DNA of 64,000 bases. It comes from Ancylobacter lacus (lineage in GTDB: Bacteria > Pseudomonadota > Alphaproteobacteria > Rhizobiales > Xanthobacteraceae). Position numbers and translations under genes: made by a program. Each line of letters begins with the position of its first letter. Position 1 is the first letter of the stretch. The DNA lies in the NCBI RefSeq assembly GCF_018390635.1, contig NZ_JAHBGE010000007.1, positions 1 through 64,000 of the forward strand, read 5' to 3'. A model generated the notes under the pieces. It worked only from the letters and a program-made list of their open reading frames with translations, was not told the DNA's origin and did no database searches. Of this stretch, positions 7,735 to 15,734 are shown piece by piece.

Positions 7735-7770
7735 TCAGGGCCGTACGAGACGTCGACAACACATGGTCAT
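7735..7770 (-). CDS. Putative Cys-Cys leader peptide of the metNIQ operon (MTMCCRRLVRP)
   Basis: An 11-codon ORF with two consecutive TGT (Cys) codons. It is preceded by GAGGAG with a spacing of about eight bases, a good ribosome-binding site. It lies about 100 bases before the 70-residue gene and 310 before metN. The RNA after it can form an imperfect GC-rich hairpin near the next start codon (about 7676-7712). The tauABC leader has a comparable mini-ORF (MTWTCRRR) with the same ATGACC beginning and TGT-CGA-CG core. Ribosome pausing at Cys codons when cysteine is low could change folding and raise expression. The ORF is in the sequence; the mechanism is inferred. Confidence 0.5.
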   Translation of the reverse strand: MTMCCRRLVRP

Positions 7771-7928
7771 GGCTCAGCTCCTCAAGCGCGTTGCCCGACC
7801 ACGACGTCGCTCCGTGGCGCTTTAGCATTGGTGACGCGGCGCAAGCTGCCGGGTGTCAAATCCCGCGGCGGGCGGCAAGGGCACCCGCGCGAACGTTCTA
7901 GCCGGGCACGCACCAATTGTAAAGCAAA

Positions 7929-7941
7929 TTAATAGACTAAT
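7929..7941 (-). promoter_or_regulatory. AT-rich element upstream of metNIQ (shared with tauABC)
   Basis: TTAATAGACTAAT stands out in a short AT-rich patch (about 7915-7942) upstream of the metNIQ leader. On the minus strand the tau inverted repeat reads TTAATAGATTTAT, differing at a few positions. The patch is where the promoter of the minus-strand met operon is expected. It could be an operator for the nearby Rrf2 regulator; that is a guess from position and similarity. Confidence 0.4.
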
Positions 7942-7955
7942 GCGCCAGTGCGCCC

Positions 7956-8087
7956 ATGCCCACGGCGCACGGCGCCGGAGACGAGAACAAGCCGGTCATC
8001 GCCAAGCTGGTGAAGGCCCATCCATCGCCCGAGGTGAAGGACGTCCTCGACACCCGATTCGAGGGCCCCGTGTTGCCCGCCTGGTGA
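7956..8087 (+). pseudogene. C-terminal remnant of a second metQ/nlpA gene
   Basis: This frame encodes about 43 residues, of which the last 37 (AGDENKPVIAKLVKAHPS, then PEVKDVLDTRFEGPVLPAW) form the C-terminal tail of a MetQ-type binding protein. A hand alignment with the intact MetQ at 4760-5545 gives 18 identities in 37 positions, including the conserved SPEVK and VLPxW ending. The 5' part of the gene is missing: upstream is the promoter patch of the oppositely oriented metNIQ operon. It is the scar of a deleted paralogue or of a rearrangement, too divergent to be a recent copy of the local metQ. Confidence 0.72.
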
Positions 8088-8131
8088 GACGGAGGGCACC
8101 GCGCCCGCGCCCCGACGGCGTATACGCGAAA

Positions 8132-8158
8132 ACATCCCGGCGGCCCCGGCCGGGATGT
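8132..8158 (-). terminator. Stem-loop terminator after livF
   Basis: Arms ACATCCCGGC (8132-8141) and GCCGGGATGT (8149-8158) pair over 10 bases with a 7-base loop. On the minus strand the stem is followed by TTTTC. It lies 56 bases past the livF stop and fits a terminator for the sfnG-livF operon. Confidence 0.6.
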
Positions 8159-8214
8159 CATGTGCAACGTGGCGGCCACTCTCGCGGCGCGGATGTGGGA
8201 TGAGGGCAGATCCC

Positions 8215-8994
8215 TCAGGCGCTCGCGAGACCGAGATAGATTTCGTGCAGATCCTCGCGCTGCCGCAGCTCGGCGGCGGTGGCGGCGAGCACCACCTTGC
8301 CGCCATCCAGCACATAGCCACGATGGGCATGGCGCAGCGACACCGCGATGTTCTGCTCGGCGACGAGGAAGGTGGTGCCCTTCTGCCGGTTCAGGGCGGC
8401 GACGATCTCGAAGATCTCGTCGACGATGATCGGCGCGAGGCCCATCGACGGCTCGTCCAGCAGGACGAGTTCCGGCCGGGTCAGCAGGGCGCGGCCGATC
8501 GCCAGCATCTGCTGCTCGCCACCGGAGGTGAGGCCGGCCGGCGTGCGCCGCTTGGTCTTGAGCCGCGGAAACCAGCCGTAAATCTCCTCGAGATCGCGCT
8601 CGGTCTCGGCCCGCCCGGGACGCCGCAGGAAGGTGCCGGTGCGCAGGTTCTCCTCCACCGTGAGGTGGCCAAACACGTGCCGTCCCTCCAGCACGTGCAC
8701 GATGCCGCGCTGGGCGAGAAGGTTCGGCGCGATGCCGCCAATCTCCTCGCCGCCGAACCGCACCGTGCCGCGCGTGATCAGGGCGCGATCCGCCACGACG
8801 AGGCCCGATATGGCCTTCAGCGTCGTGCTCTTGCCCGCCCCGTTGGCGCCGAGCAGGGCGACGATCTCGCCGCGCCCGATCGTCAGCGAGACATCGGCAA
8901 GAGCGAGAATGGCGCCGTCATAGACGACCTCGATTCCCTCGACCTCGATCAGTGGAACGGATGGGGTGTTTCTGGATGGGCTCTCGCTGACCAT
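8215..8994 (-). CDS. livF: Branched-chain-type ABC transporter, ATP-binding protein (LivF-like)
   Basis: A 259-residue LivF-family ATPase. Walker A is GANGAGKSTTLKAISG, then VLEGRHVFGHLTVEENL, signature TSGGEQQMLAIGRAL, Walker B LVLLDEPSMGLAP and LVAEQNIAVSL. It pairs with LivG to drive LivHM. It is the last gene of the operon that begins with sfnG, 60 bases after the first of two binding-protein genes. The HAAT family carries amino acids but also urea, amides and aromatic acids; the co-encoded SfnG suggests a sulfur compound here. Confidence 0.85.
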   Translation of the reverse strand: MVSESPSRNTPSVPLIEVEGIEVVYDGAILALADVSLTIGRGEIVALLGANGAGKSTTLKAISGLVVADRALITRGTVRFGGEEIGGIAPNLLAQRGIVHVLEGRHVFGHLTVEENLRTGTFLRRPGRAETERDLEEIYGWFPRLKTKRRTPAGLTSGGEQQMLAIGRALLTRPELVLLDEPSMGLAPIIVDEIFEIVAALNRQKGTTFLVAEQNIAVSLRHAHRGYVLDGGKVVLAATAAELRQREDLHEIYLGLASA

Positions 8995-9054
8995 GGATCT
9001 ATCCTGATCGGGAGGAGAGACAGCCGGACGGGTCGCCCCGCCCGGCCGAGCGGT

Positions 9055-10434
9055 TCACTGTTCCGCGCCGAGATCGCGCGGGGTGATGCCCTTCTCCTTC
9101 GCATAGGCGTCGGATTTGGCGTCGATGAGCGGGCGCAGCAGGGCGCGGTCGGCCTGAACCCAGTCGCTGACCGGCGTCCATTTCGTGCCGTCCCATTGCT
9201 GGACGCGGGCCGCACCGCCGCCTTCATGATCGGCCGGGGTCAGTTGAACCTGCTGCACGAGGCCGTAGAAGCCGTTCTCCTTCAGCCGGGCGTTGTCCAG
9301 CCGGAGATGCTCCAGCGCCCACTGGCCCTCTTCGCCGGTGATCGGGCGATTGCCGAACTTCTGCTGCGCCGTGCGCACGACCTCCGTGGTGATGACGGCG
9401 TCGACCAGGCCGGAATTGTAATAGACGCTGCCGAATTTCGAGGTGTCGCGCAGGTCGCTCTTCCCGGTGTCGACGATGTATTTCTTCAGCCGCTGGTGGA
9501 TGTCGAAGCCGGTGCCGCCGGGATAGGGCGTCAGCGCCAGATAACCCTTGGCGGCCTCGCCCGCCGGCAGCACATCCTCCTCGGAACTCGCCCACACATC
9601 GCCGACGATGTGATCGACCGGGACGCCGAAGCGGGCCGCCGTCTTGATGGCGACGGGGGTGGAGACGCCCCAGGTGCGCAGGAACACCCAGTCGGGTTTG
9701 GCCTCGCGGACCTGGCGCCACTGCGAGGACTGCTCATTGCCGGGGTCGGGAACGGGAATCTGGATGTTCTCGAAGCCATAGGTTTTGGCCAGAAGGGCCA
9801 GCGGCTCCAGCGTTTCGCGGCCATAGGCGCTGTCGTGATAGACGGTGGCGATCTTCTTGCCCTTGAGCTTGTCGAGCCCGCCTTCGCGCTGCGCCACGTA
9901 ATTGATGAAAACCGAAGCCTCGCTGTAGAAGGTCAGCATCACCGGGAAGATGTAGGGGAAGACCCGCCCGTCGGTCGCCTCGGTGCGCCCATAGGCCAGG
10001 GTGATCAGCGCCAGCTTGTCCTCGGCCGCACGGTCGGTCAGCGCATAGGCCGCCGGAGCCCCGTTCGGCAGATAGACCGCAACGGGCGCGCCGTTCAGGC
10101 CATGCTTGAAGCGCTCATAGCACTCGATGCCCTTCTCGGCGGTCCATTCCGTCTCGCATTCCTGCCAGACGATCTTCACCCCGTTGATGCCGCCCTCGAC
10201 CTCGTTGAGATAGCGGTAATAGTCGATGCGCCCCGCCCAGATCTGCACGCCGGCGCCGGCATAGGGACCGACGCGGAAGCTGGCGATGGGCAGGAACTGC
10301 TTGTCGGAATCCGGCCCGGGCGTCGTGTCGACGGCCAGCGCCGCGCTGGACACGGCGGCCAGAAGGCCGGCCGCGAGGGACAGGGCGCGCACAAGGCCGG
10401 CCGCGGTGCGGCGCGCGGTGTGAAAGTGTGTCAT
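9055..10434 (-). CDS. Liv-type ABC transporter substrate-binding protein, copy 1
   Basis: A 459-residue periplasmic binding protein of the LivK/UrtA class. A Sec signal peptide (LSLAAGLLAAVSSAALA) is followed by SFRVGPYAGAG, INGVKIVWQECETEW, TVYHDSAYGRET, DWVFLRTWGVSTPVAIK and DHEGGGAARVQQWDGTKW. It is clearly a paralogue of the next gene upstream (10533-11867), with long identical blocks, so the pair arose by tandem duplication. Both could feed the same LivFGHM core with different affinity or ligand. A strong hairpin separates the two genes. Confidence 0.85.
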   Translation of the reverse strand: MTHFHTARRTAAGLVRALSLAAGLLAAVSSAALAVDTTPGPDSDKQFLPIASFRVGPYAGAGVQIWAGRIDYYRYLNEVEGGINGVKIVWQECETEWTAEKGIECYERFKHGLNGAPVAVYLPNGAPAAYALTDRAAEDKLALITLAYGRTEATDGRVFPYIFPVMLTFYSEASVFINYVAQREGGLDKLKGKKIATVYHDSAYGRETLEPLALLAKTYGFENIQIPVPDPGNEQSSQWRQVREAKPDWVFLRTWGVSTPVAIKTAARFGVPVDHIVGDVWASSEEDVLPAGEAAKGYLALTPYPGGTGFDIHQRLKKYIVDTGKSDLRDTSKFGSVYYNSGLVDAVITTEVVRTAQQKFGNRPITGEEGQWALEHLRLDNARLKENGFYGLVQQVQLTPADHEGGGAARVQQWDGTKWTPVSDWVQADRALLRPLIDAKSDAYAKEKGITPRDLGAEQ

Positions 10435-10485
10435 GGCGGATCAGACCCTGTTCGCCGTCAGTTCAATGGCGCCGTGGTGTTCGCA

Positions 10486-10519
10486 GACCGGCGGAGGGCG
10501 CCGTTGCCCTCCGCCGGTC
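10486..10519 (-). other. 14-bp intercistronic stem-loop after the second binding-protein gene
   Basis: Arms GACCGGCGGAGGGC (10486-10499) and GCCCTCCGCCGGTC (10506-10519) pair perfectly around a six-base loop, 14 bases after the stop of the 444-residue binding protein. There is no T-run. Such hairpins usually protect the upstream mRNA from 3' exonucleases and raise the level of the binding protein. Confidence 0.6.
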
Positions 10520-10532
10520 CGTTGCGGGCCCG

Positions 10533-11867
10533 TCAGTTTTCCGCTGTCGGGCTGCGCGGGGTGATGTTGTGCTCCTTGGCATAGGCGGCGGACTTCGCCT
10601 CGATCAGCGGGCGCAGCGTGTCGCGGTCGGCCTGGATCCAGTCGGTGACCAGCACCCACTTCTCGCCGTCCCACTGCTGGATGCGCGCGGCGCCGCCGCC
10701 TTCATGATCGGAGGGGGTGAGCTTGATCGGCTGCAGCAGGCCATAGAAGCCGATCTGCTTCAGGCGGGCATCGTCGATGGTGAGATGCTCGAAGCCCCAG
10801 CGGCCTTCCTCGCCATTGAGCGGCTTGTTGCCGAACTTGGCCTGGCCCGCGCGCAACGCCTCCACCGCCAGAACCGCGTTGATGAGGCCGATATTGTAAT
10901 AGACCGCGCCGAAGAACTTCTTGTCCTTCAGGTCGCTCTTGCCGGTGTCGAGAATGGTCTTGCGCAGGCGGTCATGGATCTCGAAGCTGGCCCCGCCCGG
11001 GTAGGGCGCGAGCGCCTGATACCCCTTGGCGGCGGCGCCGGCGGGGATCACGTCGGCTTCCGAGCCGGCCCAGACGTCGCCGATGATGTGGTCGGCGGGA
11101 ATGCCGAAGCGCTGGGCGGTCTTGATCGCGACCGGGGTCGAGACGCCCCAGGTGCGCAGGAACACCCAGTCCGGCTTGATCTCGCGGACCTGGCGCCACT
11201 GCGGCGACTGCTCGTTGCCGGGATCGGCGACCGGAATCTGGTAATTCTCGAAGCCGTACTTCTTGGCGAGAAGCTCCACCGCCGCCTGCGTCTCGCGGCC
11301 ATAGGCGCTGTCGTGGTAGACCGTGACGATCTTCTTGCCCTTCAGCTTGTCGAAGCCGCCCTCCTTCTGGGCGATGTAGTTGATGCCGACCGAGGCCTGG
11401 CTGAAATAGTTGAAGAGCAGCGGGAAGGCATAGGGAAAGACGGTGCCGTCGGTCGACTCGGTGCGCCCGCCCGCGGGGTCGATGAGCGGGATCTTGTCCG
11501 CCGCGCCCTTCTCGATCAGCGCATAGGAGGCCGGGGTGCCGTGGGTGAAGAAGAAGGCGACGGGCGCGCCGTCCTTGCCGTTCTTCACGCGCTCATAGAC
11601 CTCGACGGTGCGGTCCGGGCTCCACTCGGTCTCGAATTCCTCGACCTTGAGCTTCACCCCGTTCACGCCGCCTTCCACCTCGTTGATGTAGCGGAAATAG
11701 TCGAGCGTGCCGGCCCACCAGAGCGTGCCGGAGGAGGCATAGGGACCGACCCGGTAGGTCGGCAGCGGGACATACTGTTCCTTGCTGTCGGCGAAGGCCG
11801 AGGGCGGGACCAGCGCGGTGGTCGCGACGGACGCGGCCAGCAGCGCTGTCAGGAGGAGGCGTTTCAT
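10533..11867 (-). CDS. Liv-type ABC transporter substrate-binding protein, copy 2
   Basis: A 444-residue paralogue of the 459-residue neighbour. The signal peptide is LLLTALLAASVATTALVPPSAFA. Shared blocks include YRVGPYASSG, YINEVEGGVNGVKL, TVYHDSAYGRET, DWVFLRTWGVSTPVAIKTAQR and DHEGGGAARIQQWDGEKW. It is the promoter-proximal copy, 75 bases after livM, and is followed by the strong hairpin, so it may be the more highly expressed of the two. The ligand is unknown; the operon starts with a dimethyl-sulfone monooxygenase. Confidence 0.85.
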   Translation of the reverse strand: MKRLLLTALLAASVATTALVPPSAFADSKEQYVPLPTYRVGPYASSGTLWWAGTLDYFRYINEVEGGVNGVKLKVEEFETEWSPDRTVEVYERVKNGKDGAPVAFFFTHGTPASYALIEKGAADKIPLIDPAGGRTESTDGTVFPYAFPLLFNYFSQASVGINYIAQKEGGFDKLKGKKIVTVYHDSAYGRETQAAVELLAKKYGFENYQIPVADPGNEQSPQWRQVREIKPDWVFLRTWGVSTPVAIKTAQRFGIPADHIIGDVWAGSEADVIPAGAAAKGYQALAPYPGGASFEIHDRLRKTILDTGKSDLKDKKFFGAVYYNIGLINAVLAVEALRAGQAKFGNKPLNGEEGRWGFEHLTIDDARLKQIGFYGLLQPIKLTPSDHEGGGAARIQQWDGEKWVLVTDWIQADRDTLRPLIEAKSAAYAKEHNITPRSPTAEN

Positions 11868-11942
11868 CGTGTTCTCCAGTAGAGGATCGGTGCGTGGGGC
11901 GGAGCGTGTTCGCGTCCCGAGAGCGTCACGTCCTGTCAGGGT

Positions 11943-13025
11943 TCAGAAGCGGAGCGGCCAGTTGGAAAGCCGCTCCCCGAGGGTGCGCAGCAGGCGCGCC
12001 AGCCCGTCCGGCTCCTTGATGAGGAAGCCGATGATGAGGAGGCCGAAGATCGCCTTCTGGATGTTCTGCAGCAGGCCGGCGTCGACATGGCCGGCGAAGA
12101 AGCCTTGCGCGATGTGGTCGATCGCCAGCGGCAGCAGGCTGATGAAGGCCGCGCCGATGAAGTTGCCGGCGATCGAACCCATGCCGCCGATGATGATGAT
12201 GAACAGCACCTGGAACGAGCGGGAGATGCCGAAGCTCTGCACGCTGGCCGAGCCGAGATAGAGAAAGGCCCACAGCGCCCCGGCGATGCCGAGATAGAAG
12301 GAGGAGACGGCGAAGGCGACCACCTTGGAGCGGTAGACCGGGATGCCGATGACCGCGGCCGCGGTGTCCATGTCGCGCACCGCCATCCAGTTGCGCCCGA
12401 TCTGGCTGCGCGTGAGACTGACCGCGATCCAAGTGAGCAGCACGACGGTCGACAGCGTGACGTAGTAGCGCCCCTGCGCCGAGCCGATATCGAAGCCGAA
12501 CAGCTCCAGCCGTGGCAGCGTGATGGTTCCGGACGAGCCGTAATTGTAGAACCACGGGAATTTCTGGAACAGCCACTCGAAGAAGAACTGCGCGGCGAGG
12601 CTGCTCACCATGAGGTAGAAGCCCTTGATGCGGTCGCTGGGCAGGCCGAACACCAGTCCCGCGCCGGCGGTGACCAGCCCCGCCAGGAAGATCGCAAGGG
12701 GCAGCGGCAACCCGCCATGGACCACGAAGCCGAAGGTGGCGAAGGCCCCGACGGCCATGAAGCCGCCCGAGCCGAGCGAGGTCTGCCCGGCATAGCCGGT
12801 GAGCAGGTTCAGGCCGAGGCCCGCCAGCGAGAGGATGAGGAAGGGCACCAGAATGGCGCCCAGCCAATACTCGCCGCCGAGCTGCGGCACGACCCCGAAG
12901 GCGAGCAGCAGCAGGGCGGGAAGGCCGAGGCCGAGGCGGGGCCCGGGCAGGGCGACAGGCGCGAGGCGGGTGACGGGGGCGACGCCCCGGCTCACAAGCG
13001 GCGGGTTCGAAAGGGTCTGGCTCAT
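11943..13025 (-). CDS. livM: Branched-chain-type ABC transporter permease (LivM-like)
   Basis: A 360-residue permease with about nine hydrophobic segments. LivM landmarks are LAGLGLNLLTGYAGQTSLGSGGFMAVGAFA, GRNWMAVRDMDTAAAVIGI, and IIIIGGMGSIAGNFIGAAFISLLP. The N-terminal 25 residues are hydrophilic. It forms the transmembrane channel with LivH at the inner membrane and follows it with a 3-base gap. Confidence 0.87.
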   Translation of the reverse strand: MSQTLSNPPLVSRGVAPVTRLAPVALPGPRLGLGLPALLLLAFGVVPQLGGEYWLGAILVPFLILSLAGLGLNLLTGYAGQTSLGSGGFMAVGAFATFGFVVHGGLPLPLAIFLAGLVTAGAGLVFGLPSDRIKGFYLMVSSLAAQFFFEWLFQKFPWFYNYGSSGTITLPRLELFGFDIGSAQGRYYVTLSTVVLLTWIAVSLTRSQIGRNWMAVRDMDTAAAVIGIPVYRSKVVAFAVSSFYLGIAGALWAFLYLGSASVQSFGISRSFQVLFIIIIGGMGSIAGNFIGAAFISLLPLAIDHIAQGFFAGHVDAGLLQNIQKAIFGLLIIGFLIKEPDGLARLLRTLGERLSNWPLRF

Positions 13026-13028
13026 GGG

Positions 13029-13910
13029 TCACACCCGTTCCAGCGCCCGCTCGCCGAACAGGCCGGCGGGGCGGATGTAGAGGAAGGCGATGGCGAGGAA
13101 ATAGGGGAACCACGGCGTGATGCCGCCGCCGATATACGGGCCGACATAGGTCTCGGCGAGGTTCTCCGCGGCGCCGACGATCAGCCCGCCGGCGATGGCG
13201 CCGCCGATCGAGGTGAAGCCGCCGATGATGAGCACCGGCAGCGCCTTCAGCACCACCAGCGACAGCGAGAACTGGATGCCCTGCCGGGCGCCCCACAGCA
13301 TGCCCGCCACCAGCCCGACGATGCCGGCGACCGCCCAGACGATCTGCCAGATCCGGTTGAGGTTGATGCCGACCGACAGCGCGGCGCGGGTGTCGTCAGC
13401 CACCGCGCGCAGCGAGATGCCGATGCGGGTGTTGTTGAACAGAAGCGCCAGGATCAGCGCCAGCGCCACCGCCGTCGTCGCCGCCACGAGGTCGAACTGG
13501 CTGATGAGCACGTCGCCCAGGAAGATCGGCACGTCCTCGATGCCGAGGTCGAGCGCATGGACCTGTGCGCCCATGATCCCCTGGGCGGCGCCCTCCACCA
13601 CATAGGACAGGCCGAGCGTCGCCATGAACAGCGTCATCGGGCTGCGGTTGGCGAGCGGGCGCAGCACCGTGCGCTCGATGACGATGGCGCCCAGAATGAG
13701 GATGGCGATGGTCACCGCCAGCGCGGCCACGAAGGGCAGCCCCTTCTCCAGCAGCGTGACGAAGGTGAGGGCGGCGAAGAGCAGGATGGAGCCCTGCGCG
13801 AAGTTGAACACGCCGCTGGCCTTGTAGATCAGCACGAAGCCGATCGCGACCAGCGAGTACATCGTGCCCGCCAGCAGGCCGCCGATCAGGGTTTCGAGGA
13901 AGAGGTTCAT
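13029..13910 (-). CDS. livH: Branched-chain-type ABC transporter permease (LivH-like)
   Basis: A 293-residue permease starting MNLFLETLIGGLLAGTMYSL, a typical LivH beginning. Further family segments are VFNFAQGSILLFAALTF, AVADDTRAALSVGINLNRI and GGFTSIGGAIAGGLIVGAAE. It partners LivM. It lies between livG (7-base gap) and livM (3-base gap), indicating a tight operon. Confidence 0.87.
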   Translation of the reverse strand: MNLFLETLIGGLLAGTMYSLVAIGFVLIYKASGVFNFAQGSILLFAALTFVTLLEKGLPFVAALAVTIAILILGAIVIERTVLRPLANRSPMTLFMATLGLSYVVEGAAQGIMGAQVHALDLGIEDVPIFLGDVLISQFDLVAATTAVALALILALLFNNTRIGISLRAVADDTRAALSVGINLNRIWQIVWAVAGIVGLVAGMLWGARQGIQFSLSLVVLKALPVLIIGGFTSIGGAIAGGLIVGAAENLAETYVGPYIGGGITPWFPYFLAIAFLYIRPAGLFGERALERV

Positions 13911-13917
13911 GAGGGGC

Positions 13918-14721
13918 TCAATGGACCGCGCCGAGATAGGCGGAGATGACGGCGGCGTCGGACTTCACCGCGTCGGGCGCGCCGTCGCCGATCTTGCGTC
14001 CGTAATCGAGGACGACGACGTGGTCGGAGAGGCTGAGGACGATGCCGACATCGTGCTCGATCAGCACGACGGTGATGCCGAGGTCGCGGTTGATGTCGCG
14101 CACGAAGGCGCTCATCTCGGCCTTTTCGCGGGCGTTCATGCCGGCCAGTGGCTCATCCAGCAGCAGGAGCGTGGGTGAGGAGACCAGCGCACGGGCAAGC
14201 TCGATGCGCTTCTGGATGCCGTAGGCGAGGCTGCCGACGGTGAAGTCGCGATAGGCCTGGAGGTCGAGGAAATCGAGAATGGCCTCGGCCTTCTCGCGCA
14301 GCCGGGCCTCCTCCCGCCGGGCCCCTGGCAGGCGGAGGGCCTGGGAGAGCAGGCCGGAACGGGTGTGGCGGGCGAGGCCGGTGAGCACATTGTCGAGCGT
14401 GCTCATCTTCCTGAACAGCGCGTTGTTCTGGAAGGTGCGGGCGATGCCCCGCCGGGCCGCGTCGATCGGCTCGATCTGCCGGAAATGCTCGCCCTGGAAC
14501 ACCACCTCGCCGGCGTCGGCGACATAGACGCCGTTCAGCACGTTGAGCAGGGAGCTCTTGCCCGCGCCGTTGGGGCCGATCAGCGCGCAGATTTCACCAC
14601 GGGCGACCGAGAAGGAGAGATCCGAGATCGCCTTCACACCCTTGAAGGACAGCGACACGCCGCGCACGTCGAGGAGCGGCGGCGCGCTGGGGCTGGCGGC
14701 GTGGGTCGCGGGGATGCTCAT
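13918..14721 (-). CDS. livG: Branched-chain-type ABC transporter, ATP-binding protein (LivG-like)
   Basis: A 267-residue LivG-type ATPase. Walker A is GPNGAGKSSLLNVLNG, followed by RGIARTFQNNALFRKMSTLDNVL; the signature is SLAYGIQKRIELARAL, Walker B is LLLLDEPLAGMN and the switch is VLIEHDVG. The signature carries AYGIQ in place of the usual PYGxQ, a common variant. It follows the AMP-binding-like gene by 11 bases; LivG genes paired with AMP-binding enzymes are typical of aromatic- or carboxylic-acid importers. Confidence 0.87.
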   Translation of the reverse strand: MSIPATHAASPSAPPLLDVRGVSLSFKGVKAISDLSFSVARGEICALIGPNGAGKSSLLNVLNGVYVADAGEVVFQGEHFRQIEPIDAARRGIARTFQNNALFRKMSTLDNVLTGLARHTRSGLLSQALRLPGARREEARLREKAEAILDFLDLQAYRDFTVGSLAYGIQKRIELARALVSSPTLLLLDEPLAGMNAREKAEMSAFVRDINRDLGITVVLIEHDVGIVLSLSDHVVVLDYGRKIGDGAPDAVKSDAAVISAYLGAVH

Positions 14722-14732
14722 CGTCGGACGTC

Positions 14733-15734
14733 CTAGGCCGTCGCATCGGCCGCGCGCCCGACGGCGGCGTTCGGAGCGGCGTGGGTGTGGGGAATGTCGA
14801 GGCCGCCAAGCCCCAGCACGGCGAGGCGACGACGGTTGACCGCGTGGGCGAGGAGGCCGGAGGACCGCTCCGCCCAGTCCGTCAGCCGCCGCAGCGTGCT
14901 GCCCTCCGCGCCGCGACGGGCGCGATCCTCCTCACCGAGGCGTGCCCTGCGCGCCGCGGACAGCAGAAGCGCGGTGGGCTGGAGCTCGCGCCGATCCCGA
15001 AGCGCCGAGGCGACGGTTTCGGGAAAGGCGACGGTGCGGCCCTCGTCCAGCAGCACATCGAGGAGGCTGCCGAGCCCGCCCTGCCACTGGGTGCCCTCGT
15101 CCACCCAGACGACGCCCTCGGGCCGCTCCGGGCGCCGCGGGGTCGCCGCAGCGAGGTCGTCGGCGGGATCGCGCAGCGGAACGATGGTCCAGGTCTCGTT
15201 GCCGGCGACGAAGGGCCGGGCGACGAAGAGCGGCAGCGGCCGGCTCGCGCCGGGCCGCACATCGAGCCAGGCGCCGATGGCGCGGCGGCCCTGCACGAAA
15301 GCCTGCGTCGGGGCGACGACGGCCAGGATGCGGGCCAGATCCTCGCCGGCGAGGGCGGGATCGACGGCATGCACCCTGCCGCCCGCGGCGAGCGCCGCCA
15401 GCGCGAGGATCACGAGATCGGGGTCATAGGCTCCGCTCACCGCCAGCCGGATGTCGCTGCCGGCCCGCGTGGCGGTCTGGGCGCGCAGCACCGCTTCCAG
15501 ACGGGCGACCTCCTGCCGGACATAGGCCCAGGAGAAGCTGAGCCAGCGCCCATGCCGCTTGTGCAGGAAGGCCGGACGCCCCGGCGTGCGGGCGGCATGC
15601 TCGCGGATCGTCTCGCCGACCTCCGCCCCGCGAAGGGGCGCCGAAGGATCGGCGGCGGGCAGGTTGTGCGGCGCGAGGCGGGTCATCTGGCCGTCCGGGA
15701 GATGGCCGGGAACGAGCGGGCGGGGCGCTGTCAT
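14733..15734 (-). CDS. Degenerate AMP-binding (acyl-CoA synthetase-like) protein, N-terminal domain only
   Basis: A 333-residue protein whose beginning matches the N-terminal lobe of acyl-CoA synthetases: VGETIREHAARTPGRPAFLHK, SFSWAYVRQEVARLEAVL and VSGAYDPDLVILALAALAAGGRVHAVDP. It lacks the P-loop signature (SSGTTGxPKG), the YGxTE motif and the C-terminal domain; relatives are about 500-650 residues. It therefore should not adenylate a substrate and is either a relic or a binding/regulatory subunit. ATGA overlap with sfnG and an 11-base gap to livG show it is still kept in register with functional genes, which argues against simple decay. Confidence 0.62.
   Translation of the reverse strand: MTAPRPLVPGHLPDGQMTRLAPHNLPAADPSAPLRGAEVGETIREHAARTPGRPAFLHKRHGRWLSFSWAYVRQEVARLEAVLRAQTATRAGSDIRLAVSGAYDPDLVILALAALAAGGRVHAVDPALAGEDLARILAVVAPTQAFVQGRRAIGAWLDVRPGASRPLPLFVARPFVAGNETWTIVPLRDPADDLAAATPRRPERPEGVVWVDEGTQWQGGLGSLLDVLLDEGRTVAFPETVASALRDRRELQPTALLLSAARRARLGEEDRARRGAEGSTLRRLTDWAERSSGLLAHAVNRRRLAVLGLGGLDIPHTHAAPNAAVGRAADATA

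Noticed and set aside
7670-7928. SAM-II riboswitch upstream of metNIQ
   Set aside because: Alphaproteobacterial met genes often have one, so I looked, but I could not find the conserved SAM-II core; the region is better explained by the Cys leader ORF.
10428-11882. 484-codon + strand ORF opposite the second Liv binding protein
   Set aside because: Frame complementary to a clear binding-protein gene; no independent support.
12087-13949. 620-codon + strand ORF opposite livM/livH
   Set aside because: The opposite strand encodes well-conserved permeases; this frame is charged, repetitive noise.
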